Translations under genes and position numbers: made by a program
The notes under the pieces: model-generated
Database searches by the model: none
Seen by the model: only the letters and a program-made list of their open reading frames with translations
Told to the model about the DNA's origin: nothing
Shown here: positions 1-11,328 of the stretch, in pieces
Numbering within the stretch: position 1 is the first letter of the stretch
Layout of the letters: each line of letters opens with the position of its first letter
DNA from: Triops longicaudatus
Taxonomy: Eukaryota; Arthropoda; Branchiopoda; Notostraca; Triopsidae
Length of the DNA: 64,000 bases
Assembly: GCA_022885665.1 (NCBI GenBank)
Contig: JAGQDJ010000044.1
Coordinates: 372,632 to 436,631, forward strand
Direction of reading: 5' to 3'

Positions 1-2936
1 TAATTGTGCATCTCCTTTAGCTGTGACGTTGCTCTTGTAAGAATTTTGACCCTTACTCAGTGAACGGCCTGTAAGTGTAAGCAACTTGATTGATGTGCTA
101 GAGGGCAGTTATTGGTCAATTTCGCATCCAACCTCAGCTGAACGTTTAGCACTGGAAGCCGAGATTATAAAGTTATGTGAAAAAAGCCTGTCAAAAACGT
201 AGTAAACCGTCAATAAGTGCAAACTGGAAGTAAGCAGATTGCTCTGCAGATTAAAAGGGCATTGACATTAGACTGCAAGCAAAAGTTTGAGCAGACTTTG
301 CGGCAGGATTTACAAAAGCTTTATGTATTCAGTTGCACAACCACACTCAGACTCGTTCAACTTTGTTCGCTCTCTGCATAAGACGTGCACTCGACACCAC
401 TGTACTTACCGAACTTTGCAAAAGCCACTGTTTGTTTAAGGGAAGTGTAATCCGAAGTTTGTACCTTAGTTTCCTGAGTAATACGATTGAACATTTTCTT
501 AAAACCAAAACTACCACCTTTGTTTTATCCCCGAACGTAGTGCAAACATACTAACCATATAACTGTACTGATATTCGACTAGTTTTACCTGATATGCGTC
601 GTCTAGTTAATTACCGTCTCGACGTAAGGAGGTACGCTTAGCATGGTAATCCATGTATTCCCTTGAAGTCATGGGAATAATTTTACTTTTTTTTCTTTTT
701 TTTTTAGTTTTTGGATGATCTGATAGGAGAAAGTGGAATCGTACCTTAGTTTATGCGAATGTTATTGCAAACAGTAATAAATGGGTGTTTCAAAGCGTGA
801 AATTAAGAAGTTGTGTTACGTTCTATCCCTCGAATTTCTCTCCCTAGATACTAGAAGTCATGCCAAGAAATAAGGCAAAAGGTCAGGTCTACTTTGCTGC
901 CAATTGCTTCCGCAATGTTAATAAACCGGAAAGATGTTGCAACAAGCAATCGGAATACAAGTCAGGAAAAACGTCGCTATTCTTTCATTCTATGTGTGAT
1001 TTGTACCCGTACTACTTCAAAATAAGAAGGTGGTACGAATATTTAGAAGAATTTTAAGCGAGGTGTCAAATAGGAGAAACGGCAAAATTCTTGATTATTG
1101 GATTGTAGACTGCACAACTGGGCAAGTATATCAGGGCACGCTTGGGCAATGAACTGAAGAAGGATCCTATTCTGCGCCTCAAATTGAGACGTCCCGTTTC
1201 ATGAGACCACGCGACAAAAACTTAAAGCTATCAAAAGAGAAGTATTTGTGGACAACGGAGAAGAAAGGTTCTTTGCACTTACCTTCTGTTTGCAGAATGG
1301 TTCTTTCCGCCGTTTTCGCTTCGCGTTGCTGCGCAGAGAGGCGGAAATTGAAGCGAAAGGTCAAATGGTAGCTTGGACGTTGTGTGGTTTATATCCCTGG
1401 CAGAAAATTCAATTCTCTTTTGTGTGCTCACATGGCTTGTCAAACAAGTTGAACGCAAAATATTTGCTCGAATTTTAGCACATTTCATAGAATTACTCCG
1501 CCTTCGTTTCTGCACACTTCACAAGAAGGTCACCAGACTTTATGCTCTTGTGTCTTTTTTGTAACTACTTCTTCGTTAGCAACGCTTGTTGACATACTAA
1601 TTCTTCGTTGTGCTACTACACGTCTGAAATAATGAGTACGTTACATGAGTATTGAAACACTAATCGTGTGTAAGAAAAATGCCTCGACGATATAAATGTT
1701 GAAGAAAGACAGTTTTGCCAGGCTATAAAACATGCTATAAAATAGGTCTGCGAACTTTATTTAAAGTGTCTTTACTTGATCTTTTACTATTGTTCAGCGC
1801 GTCTTACTATTCTTATACACATTCAGCGCTGTATTTTAAGCTACAGCTTGAAAAGCCGAAGTCAGTCTGCGTCGTTCGCACTTTATTAGCGTTCCGTCTA
1901 TTTGCACTTCATTCCTTGAGCACAGGACGTTGCCCATATTTCGTTAACGTCCATTAATCCCAGAAAGCCTAAACCTGCTGATCTTAGGTGCTCTATTGAG
2001 TCACAACAAGTTGTTGACCAATTCTACCATGGAAAACGATTCGTGTAAGCCCTTCGTGTACTACTTTCTTCTGAGGAAAACATCGGAAAGTAGGTTACAA
2101 ACTTTTTGTTACCAAAATGGGAGCTAAAAAATTAGAACGCAGTCGAACTACAAAGATAGTACTTTACGCTTGGTAGACATGGATTCGTTTTACGTACTGT
2201 CGTAAAATGGAAGCTGCAGTTTTCCGGTAAGAGTCTATAACTTTAAGCGACGGGTTCAGCGTATCAAGAACGTGAACAAAGTTTGGGATTATTTCGTCTG
2301 TGAACTTGCGTGCATTTACCCCATCTTCCTATCAAGTAGCGTCAAATTGTCGTTCTCTGTTACTTAAAGTAGCACTGTCTTAACTGAGGTGCATTCAGTG
2401 AAACAAAAGCTCATACTATACGTGTACTTTAGGTCATGAAAGCGGAATAAATGCCCGAAATTGATTTAAAACTCTACTCCACCTACTCCACCCATATTAT
2501 ACTTTCGATGGTCAGAATTTTTTAGTGCAAGCTTTTACTATTTAAAACTTCGACAACAACTCTTTTGGGTAACCTTACTGTAAATTATGTTTATAAACGA
2601 ATTTTCTCACTGATTTGTGAATTTAAGTCTGTCGTAGTGTGACAGGTTGAATTTCTTTCATTAGCGACCACTCCCTATTGAAAGAAAACAGAAAAAGGAA
2701 AGAGTAAGGACACAGTACCCCAGATCAGCTGTGCGTCTATGAAGGTTCTGTTGTTTGGTTGATTAGCAGGGAAAGCTTTTCCCTTACGCACACAAAAAAA
2801 TGACAATTCTGACCTGCTGTAGCACCCCGAGTACTGCCGGTTTTTACCCGACAAAATGAGAGTCAATATACTGTCGTATACTTACCAGTCATAACCGGTA
2901 TGTCACTCCTTTTTAGCACTGTTCTTTTTACCACAT

Positions 2937-3080
2937 GTTTAGCGTACAGTAACCGTCAGTTAGAATTGGTGTGACACTGCCCGTGTAGAGCTGATTTTTT
3001 TTTTAAGTTTAGCGCACTTGAACCGCCAGTAAGAATTGGTTAATTATTGCCTATAAGCGCGGGGTCTGTTTTTCCTCAGT
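2937..3080. repeat. Imperfect tandem duplication, two units of about 70 bp
   Basis: Two consecutive units, about 2937-3007 and 3008-3080, both start with GTTTAGCG and share a block ending in AGAATTGGT. Roughly four in five bases match over the first 34 positions; the rest has diverged further. It looks like an old local duplication. No coding content seen. Confidence 0.5.
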
Positions 3081-3881
3081 GTAGCGTAGCCTTCAACATC
3101 CAACTCCAATAAAAAAGTGTTTCATTAAATGAGAAGGCACTTTTTTAAAATTGTGTGATTGTAAAACCTAGTGTTCCCTCAATGTACATTATATGTAATA
3201 AAAATATTTTCGGTTTGTTTATAAATAGTCTGTCTTGAGTTGCTGAATAATCCTATCAGCACTTATGCCTAATAAGACAGCAAACATGTAATTCTTTGAA
3301 ACTATTCCACAGTATATATTTTTTTTTAATTTAGTTTCTATCAGATGTCATAGTCGTAAATTAACAATTGCATTTTTTTGGAGGGATTAATAGATTGTCG
3401 CATTTTCCATGCAAGCAGTGGCAAATCAACGCCAAAAACAAGATTTTGTTCCAACAGGCAATAATTACATTTGGGGAATGTAGTTTCAAGGTTGTTTTTG
3501 CCACCTTGATGTTGCTGTAGATCATGGAAACAAGGTTAGGTCACACGGCAGCGCTTGCCTGAGGAGCGTCAATGTGGTTTGCTCAAAATGACGGAGCAGT
3601 GGATACGCTCGGACATTTTCAGCCTGCTCCCAGTGACGTAGCGCTCAGAACATTCGAACGCTGAAGGCGATGACGAGATAACCTTATCTCTACCAATCTT
3701 GGGTTTGCTCAACGCAATATGTCGACACTTAGATCCTACAAAGGTGTTCAGCTTGTTCTTTTGCTGTCACGTTTATTTCCTTTGTTGCCGTTCCAAATAG
3801 AACTTACAAAAATCGGTTTACTAGCTTCTGTAGGCCCGGTATTATTGGCTATGGCTCCAAAGTTAACGGCTCTTAACTGTA

Positions 3882-3902
3882 AATAAAAAAAAAAAAAAAA
3901 AA
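3882..3902 (+). repeat. AATAAA followed by an A18 run
   Basis: AATAAA at 3882-3887 runs directly into 18 A residues (3885-3902). This is what the 3' end of a retroposed transcript or LINE looks like, but no coding relic can be read upstream. It may equally be a simple A-rich slip. Confidence 0.3.
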
Positions 3903-6900
3903 CATGACAAAAAAGGCAGTGATTCTTCAGTAAGCTTCTCCATAACTGGTGGTTTCTGACAACGTTTCCTGCCTATTTGGATAAGTAGTACAACTGGCGG
4001 CCAACTGTTGTCTCAAATAACCAACCAATAACCGCCAGTTATCCAGACGGTAACATGCAGAAGAAGGGTGGTAAACAAACGATATACCGCCAAATTAACC
4101 CTTTTTTGTGTGTATGTACGTGTGTATGGGTTGCTTAGTTCGCTTAATAACTGCCCAGACCACCATCCTCAGTAATCTCAGTAATACTCAGTATTCTTTT
4201 GTGTTTCTTCGATTTTATGCTAATAAGCCTTAGCCTAAAGACACCCTTATCAGTGCTTCTTTTGCGAGAGGAATCGCTGGTCAGAAGAGAGCGAAACTGG
4301 GAGAGAATCAGGAAGAGTTCGGTATTCCGGAATACCGTATCGATGCGGTAAGAGAATGAAAGGTTTTTTTTCTTTCTTTTTTTTCCCCCTGAAACTCGAC
4401 CGAAGAAAGGCCCCTGTCGTCAGCGAAAATAATGCTTTGTCTCGGAAAAGAAAGCTTACCGCACACTATTCACTTTGCTGGCAGGCTCTGTCTTAACCGC
4501 CAAAAATCTCGTTGGTATTGGCGACCTGGGCTTCTTATTTCTTCCTGACTTCAACTTATAAGCTCTTATCTTTTTTATTGTTAGAAGCTATCTCGGTGCA
4601 GAATCGCAGCGTCGGGATGTTTTTTCCTATTACGAACTTGACGTAACGAACTCAGTTGAGTAGTTGAGAATAGAGCACAAGACGTGAAAAGAATAGACTG
4701 CCTCTGAAAAAATCTGCGGGCGTGTGTCGGTCCTTAGGCTATTAACAGTGAACAAAAAAGGAGACATCGAAAGAGACGACGCGGCGGTCAACCCTGGTGC
4801 TGCAGCACAAAAATGCTATATCTAGATCTTTACCCTTACTTTACTGTGGCTAGCTTTTTTGACTCGTATTGCATATTCTAAATGGCACCTGGCGAGTCAA
4901 GTCACGATGTCATAATTACCCAATCTCAATTAATAGCTTGATTTTTGGTCTCCCCCCTTTTTAATTTTTTTTTTTTCTTGCTTGGATCCTGTCCACGAGG
5001 GGTTGCTAACTGGTCGTTATTTGCATAGCACCACCGCGCGGATTAAAGTGAGCTTGGAAGTTGTCTGCGCTGCGTCCTTCTTACAGAAGGCAGCTGTGCA
5101 TGCTTCTAAGACGAAGTTCTCCCGTTGAGGGAGCAAAGAAGACCTCGCACGAGGAATGTTATTTTAGGCGATCGCTATATAGCGGTGGAAGATGAACGTG
5201 ACGTGTAAGTCGTTGCAATCTAGAAACTTATAGTAGCGCTGTGTCCTGCTCAGCCGAGCTTCACGGAATAGAAGTGGGCGTCTGCATTGTTACACTGCAA
5301 AACTTGAGCATGCATACAACCCGTGTTCAACTACTCGGGAGCCATTACTGCCGGAAAGAGAACGCCTGGAGAAACTTTGCACTTGATACTTGATATACGC
5401 TGCCACATTACAAACAAATACGGTCAAACTCTCGAGACTCGTGTGGGGTTATACGTCCTTGCTACTTTCCCCGCGAACGTCACTTTTCGGTGATAGCTAT
5501 CCCTCAGAGGCGAACAATTCTATGCATGCGCGAATGCGTCAGTTAATTTTCGTCGTAATGCCTAGAACATTATGATCATTGCATAAAACCATTGGACACG
5601 TAGAACACTTAAATTCACACGTTGCCTAAAGCTAACGCACATAATTCGCAAACCTCGTAATCAGTCCGAGCACTCAGGATTTGTGCGCTGTGGATAGTAC
5701 CGTTAGACTTTCTTGCAGAAACGATGCAGAGATACTCATTTATGACGTATGAATACACAAACACGCATATATAAAAACCGCAGATGTCAAGAATCGATTC
5801 CAAGTGAATCGCCCTGCTACAAGTCTGGCATTTGTCCCACGGCTGGAAAGGTCTTTTAGTACACATTATAGTAAAAGCCCTGTTATCTTGCGTCTAGGGG
5901 ACAATAGCCAAGGTTGGATAAGGACTACTAGCGAGAAACTAGTAATAACAGCTACTGCTAGAAATGCAATTAATGAATACAAGATGTGGCATAAAAACCT
6001 CCCGATTATGCCAGGTTTAATAAAAATACACCGTAAATGCTACTCAAAATACTACTTAGCATATGGAGGCTAGTTTTTACAAAAGGCGTTTGTCTCGCAT
6101 TGTAAGACGATATCGGCCCGTTAGTTTATGATGCCCACAGAATGAAAATCCAGGTTGTGAGAGCTGTTTCTGCGGCTCATGCTCGCCTTATGCAACAATA
6201 GCCGATGACGTGCTTTGTACCTATCCTCGTAACTTTTGAGTTTTTTGTACGTGTACAGTAAAACATGTCCACAAACGTCGATCAAGAGCCAATGTTGAGC
6301 TCAAGGCCTCCATATCCCAAAGTTTTAACAGTAATTGTTCTAAATTAATGCCGCTTACAATAGCAACATGATGTTAAAAATTTGTTACAATATGCTACAG
6401 TTTGCTAAGCAACTAGAAAGGACTGTCATATTTTCAGGCTGTTACGCAGAAGTAAAATGTTCTCGTAACGCGTACTTTACCTGCCGCACCTTTTTTATCA
6501 AGGTACAAAATCGGGGAGTTAATTTAGCCGCACAGTGTAGAAGTAAGTAAGAATAAAATAATTTGTGGGAGTTTGTGTAAACGTATATATTTTTTTATTT
6601 ATTTAATGAAATTTTCAACAGATCTTCGTGTGAATTTTAGCATTGTTCTTCATAATTTTCACCCGGTAATTTTTCCTAAAATGGCCAGCAGAAAACTGAG
6701 TCGTATGGTCAGATATAAGCCTTCATTAAGCCTTTAGCCTTCATTAAGGCTAAATTCACCTTCTAACTACAGTACTAAAAATATTTAAAAATGAACAAAA
6801 TAGCCCGAGTAGGCTCCGCATGTCGGTGTATCAGTTTTTGAGATGATTATATATTTATTTGAAATAGAATGCATTATATATGACAAATTTGGTTTTTATG

Positions 6901-8397
6901 CGTAGTGTTAAACAATATTAATTGAAAGATGAACAATTCTGGTCTTCCAAATAATTTTGGTTATTTTAATTATTTCTTATTACTTAAGAATTAATTTCTA
7001 ATTGAATCTAAATGAATTATTAATATTTAAGGGTAAAAAAATCAAAGTAGTTAATGTGTATATAGCTAAATATATATAAGCTATGAATAATGAAGAACTT
7101 AACTATAAGGCTGCACAAGATTTTCATTTGAGATTTCTTCATGGAGTGAAAAGTATCAAACATGGAATGACTTATGGAAGGCGAACGTAAGACATGCTAA
7201 GAATATTTAAGTTCCTTAGTGTCTGCCTTGGGTATTTAAGGATTCCCTTGGAGAACAGGCGTGTAAATGAGATTTCTTTATGTATCGTGCGTGTATTACT
7301 TAAAAAGCGTACGTCCGAGTAAAGCACGGAAACATCCTATCTCATTTTCCGACGGCGTGTCGAGGAAGTTAATAACGACCCGGGCGTCACTGAACCAACA
7401 TTTACTTGCATGCCTTTTGACAGTCAAAACGAGGACAGTCTTTTTACGACCTAAAAAGTTCTCCTTCTAGGCCAGAAGTAGACTAGGAGATCTCTTATTT
7501 CATTTTTCCTGCGTACACCCATCTTAGTGCTGACAAACACGCTCGAATCATTTTAGGATCGCTGGTATGTAAGAGAAGCGCACTTGCTCAGTCTTTCCAG
7601 TCGTTTGCCATTGGACATGTACGTGACTTCTGATGTTAAATCACGCGTTGCATCTTTTTTGGAAAAAAAAATGTCCTTGCTCATCTGGAGCATCTTGGTT
7701 ACTTTTGGCTTGTTCGTCGCTTGCGAGCCGAAGTACTCTGGAGGCAAACATGCCTGGGTTTCACACATGTGCTCTTCATTTGTGGTCGGCACTAAAATCA
7801 ACGCAACATAAGCTGTTGAAAGAAGACAAGTTTCTGGCCGGATTCCTTGTTCTGGAGATTGCATGTAGAATTCTCCGTTCAAATTTCTGAAGAGGAGGAG
7901 CATTTGTCATTTGTATATCCGTTCGCTCTATGGAGTGTTTCACATTTTGCTCACATTTTTGGCGAAATTCCGTCAAAGTAGGCCGCTATGTTGTCCCTAT
8001 TGAAAGCAAAACGGGATTTTTGGGCATCCCGGTGGCACCGTTTATATGAATAGACTGAAAACCCTTACAGGGCAACGTGGCCCTCTGCCAGAAATCGCTT
8101 AGGTCTTGATAGCTTATTGAGGCTTTTCTTAATGCATACCTCCTTACAAAAACAACAAGCTATTATAGCTGGCGTTTTATCAGAAGATCCTCTCGGTTGA
8201 GATCGGGAGCCTCACGGGGCCTTTGACATCCATCGGGTACACTGAACTTACCCTGAACAGTCTTGTTTTCCAAAAGCAACACCTGCTCGAAGTAAAAACC
8301 ACCGAAATGGCTGGGAAGAAGAAGTTAGGGAAGAGCGAGAAAGATGGCTGCAAATGTTATCATGGCCGAGTGAAACGCTTAACGAAGCTGTAGGGGG

Positions 8398-8982
8398 ATG
8401 AAAGAATTCGGAGTACCGAAGCTCACGATCCAGCGGTTCCCAAACTGTGTGTCTTGGTTACCTTATACGGCGCCGCGAAATGGTCCTAATCTTCGACTCA
8501 GATCAAATGAAGCAAAAATGACTTTGGATAAAGTGCTTGAAGTGGCAAGGCACCGCGATCTAAAAAGTTTGGGAACATCCAGCGTAATCAAACTAGTAAC
8601 TACGCAATGATACGAAGGCAAATTGCCAACATGGACGGGAAAGAATAAATGGATGTGGTATGCGTTTGATAATAATGCTGTACGCGCTAGTTACCAATGC
8701 CGCGTGACTGCCATAAGACCAACGGTTCTAAAACGGGAGACAAAAACTTCACGGTTGCAGCTGTTTTGCGCACTGTGGGTCGCATCTTCTACTGTAATCA
8801 AATCGCCATTTCGGACAGTACGAGCAAAGTGGTACTCTAAACCCCGCAGGAGTATAAAGAATTTGTTGCTCTTTCATAGTACTGAAACGAGAAACATTCA
8901 ATCGTTTACTGTACATTTAACCATGAAAGGGTCGAAGGGCAAAATCTCCGTTGGAAGGATGATTTGGGTCACTGTAGATTGA
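8398..8982 (+). pseudogene. Possible decayed IS1/Merlin-like transposase fragment
   Basis: One frame stays open for about 195 codons apart from a single TGA at 8608-8610. The part before the TGA contains a stretch that could be a helix-turn-helix (LKSLGTSSVIKL). The part after contains GKNKWMWYAFD, which resembles the Trp-Tyr-Ala-x-Asp region around the first catalytic Asp of IS1-family and related transposases. The later catalytic residues are not visible in frame, although another frame near 8900 carries an ERVEGQNLRW-like piece. No terminal repeats were found. This is a weak, family-level resemblance; the ORF may be chance. Confidence 0.2.
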
Positions 8983-9629
8983 AGTTGAAACTTTCACTCA
9001 AATTCTGTACTTAAATCAGCCAAAAGTTAAACACTATTCAGCGGAGTGTACGTAATTCTTAGATTTTTTGTTTGTTTGTTTTCTTTGGCTTTTCGCCGTT
9101 TTTCTTTGTAGCTGGTAAGAAACCGCCAATCTGTTTACATCACCATAAATAAAATATCCTGATCTCCCCCGTGCGTGACGTGAGTAGCAGCTAATGTGCT
9201 GTATTTTACTTAGAAGTGTTGTTCCATAAGCAAGCTTCATAAATATTTCGCTAATGGCTTGCGAAACCTGTACAGAATCCGTGCTTTAGATGTAAACAGG
9301 TGCTTCTTTTAGAGGACTTTCGTGCAAGTTACATATATTTATCTGAAGGTACAGACTATTTATATTGTTTGCATTATAACTTCGCAAGCCAATTGTTAGC
9401 ACTGGAAGCAAGGAGCTCGTTATTCAGGAGTTCCGCAAAAATTAATGTGAGTCACGCGTAGTAAAGGCGGAAAGTTGGCTAGCAGTAGTCGGACTCTCTT
9501 CTTTTCGCAGTGTTTTTTCTTTGTGCGTTGTTTATGTAGATAGTGGTTAGCGAAAGTGCAGGGGTATGGTGTGACACTGTCAAGACTCTTGCGCTTATTT
9601 GTTTATGTATTTTCTCTTTTTTTTTACAG

Positions 9630-11328
9630 TTATGGTGATATGGTTCCGAAGACCATTGCCGGCAAAATCGTAGGCGGCGTATGCAGTCTCAGTGGTGTCT
9701 TGGTCATTGCATTACCTGTACCTGTCATTGTGTCCAATTTTAGCCGTATCTACCATCAAAATCAACGGGCAGACAAACGGAAAGCTCAAAAGGTCAGTTG
9801 ATGTCTCATAAAAGAAGGTTAAGTATGCCCATAATGACACGAGCTTGTATTTCTGTCCTTTGTAGAAAGCACGTTTGGCACGAATTCGCATCGCAAAAGC
9901 CACGTCAGGTGCAGCTTTCGTGAGTAAAAAGAAAGCAGCCGAAGCCCGTGTCTTAGCACAAGAATCGGGCTTGGATATGGACGACGCTTTCCGGGACGAA
10001 GACATCTTTGAATTGCAGCACCACCACCTTCTTCGTTGCCTCGAAAAAACAACCGTAAGCATGACAAACGAATTATTAAAGAACTTCTTACTTCCTTAGC
10101 CAGACTGTCTTTTTGTCTACTTTTTGGTTGCTATTTCATCTCCCACGCGGTAAAACCCTCTGAATTTCTGCACATCCAAAGCAGGATCAATATTCCTAGG
10201 TGTCTTTTAATCATTAAGTCGAGTGAAGAAAAATTTAAATAAGAGGCAAGTTTCTACTGCCACATTTTGAGGCCGATGGCAAACTTATGCTAAAGCGAGA
10301 AAATGAGGGTTTATTCCACAGAGGGGTACTTTGAAAGGTAGCTTTAAACACAAAGATGAATTCATAGCTACTGCGCGTAAATCCAAAAGTGATGGGAAAC
10401 TAGGGCACAACTGTTAAGTTAGAGTCCTATGGGAAGTCTTCTGAAACGTGGTGGGTTGTAAATCCCTCACGTTGCGGGATGCGTCGAAAAGGATCGTAAC
10501 TTTCACAGGAATTAAGTTTCAGTGTCCACCGCTTTATTTTTTCTGCAATGGGTGAGGAAGAAGATCATATTATCCCAATGTTCTTTCAACGTTCTTTGGT
10601 CCCTCATTCTTTCTTACCGACCCGTGATATGGCCTATTTTCGGTTGATTTGAATTCTGTTTATGATGGTTACGTTGAGCGCGACATGTTCCATTCACCGT
10701 TGCTATGGCTTATAACTTTGACAGGATCGCGAATTCATCGAAATGGATGTGCCTCATAACGGACAACCCAACCGGCCTCGGTCGCGCTCGCACTCGCGTT
10801 CCCCGACTCCGTCCCCGCCGTTGTCACCAGCGTATTCCACCTCTTCGCGACGGCGTCTCTTGTCGAGCTGTTGCAGTTCTTGTTTCCCTCCTGGAAACTA
10901 TACGGTATTCTCTGCCACATTGCTGAAATTGCACTGTTCTTTTCCGTCCATTCTTAGCGTGTTTATTATTTCGTTTGAGGATTTCGCTGTAGTGCACTGA
11001 ACTAATTGACTGTCCATTTCAGCAGCAGCGAAGAGATGCCAGCTCGGACAGCTGCGGCGTGGGAACTCCGTCCCACCCTGGTAGGCGGAATTCCAGCCAT
11101 GGGACAAATGAAGACGGGGAATTGCATGAAGTCCATGTACGGCCGTTACACCAGCGAGGCTCCGCCGACGCGAACAACTCACCGGGAGCTAGTCAAGGGC
11201 AATTTAGCCGACCTCGGGATCGAGGAGGTGGGTCGGACTCGGTGTCGGGATTAAGCACTATAGTAGGAGGATCCAGTGCTCTAGGAGAAGCATCTCATTC
11301 CGCTGTCGTACGCATCTCGAATTTATGA
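9630..11328 (+). CDS. Shal/Kv4 voltage-gated potassium channel, 3' exons only
   Basis: Pore-forming alpha subunit of the A-type (fast transient) potassium channel, acting at the plasma membrane. Exons are 9630-9792, 9866-10054, 10725-10904 and 11023-11328, giving the last 278 residues. The first codons read YGDMVPKTIAGK, the outer pore just after the selectivity Gly. S6 follows with ALPVPVIVSNF, including the PVP gate bend, then RIYHQNQRADKR. The third section keeps FELQHHHLLRCLEKTT, the Kv4 dileucine-containing targeting region. A Pro/Arg/Ser-rich tail ends in RISNL, a class I PDZ-ligand form like the VSAL end of vertebrate Kv4. The first exon starts in mid-codon (TLG|YGD), the same intron position as in vertebrate KCND genes. 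T1, S1-S5 and the N terminus that binds KChIP are not in the window. Introns are 73, 670 and 118 bp. The third donor (10905) was chosen by phase and is the least certain. Confidence 0.95.

Larger units (their letters stand above)
1..9629. other. No recognisable exon; probable Kv4 intron
   Basis: I see no coding exon I can assign here on either strand. The first certain exon downstream starts just after the Gly-Tyr-Gly selectivity filter of a Kv4 channel. In vertebrate Kv4 genes an intron sits at this same place and the large exon coding T1 to S5 lies far upstream, so this stretch is probably part of that intron (inference). It holds an imperfect tandem duplication, an A18 run after an AATAAA, an AT-rich part around 6560-7090 and a possible transposase relic, listed separately. 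Confidence 0.5.

Noticed and set aside
7553..7903. 116-codon minus-strand open frame
   Set aside because: No family resemblance, no ATG at its 5' end, and overlapping open frames on the other strand; within chance length for 64 kb.
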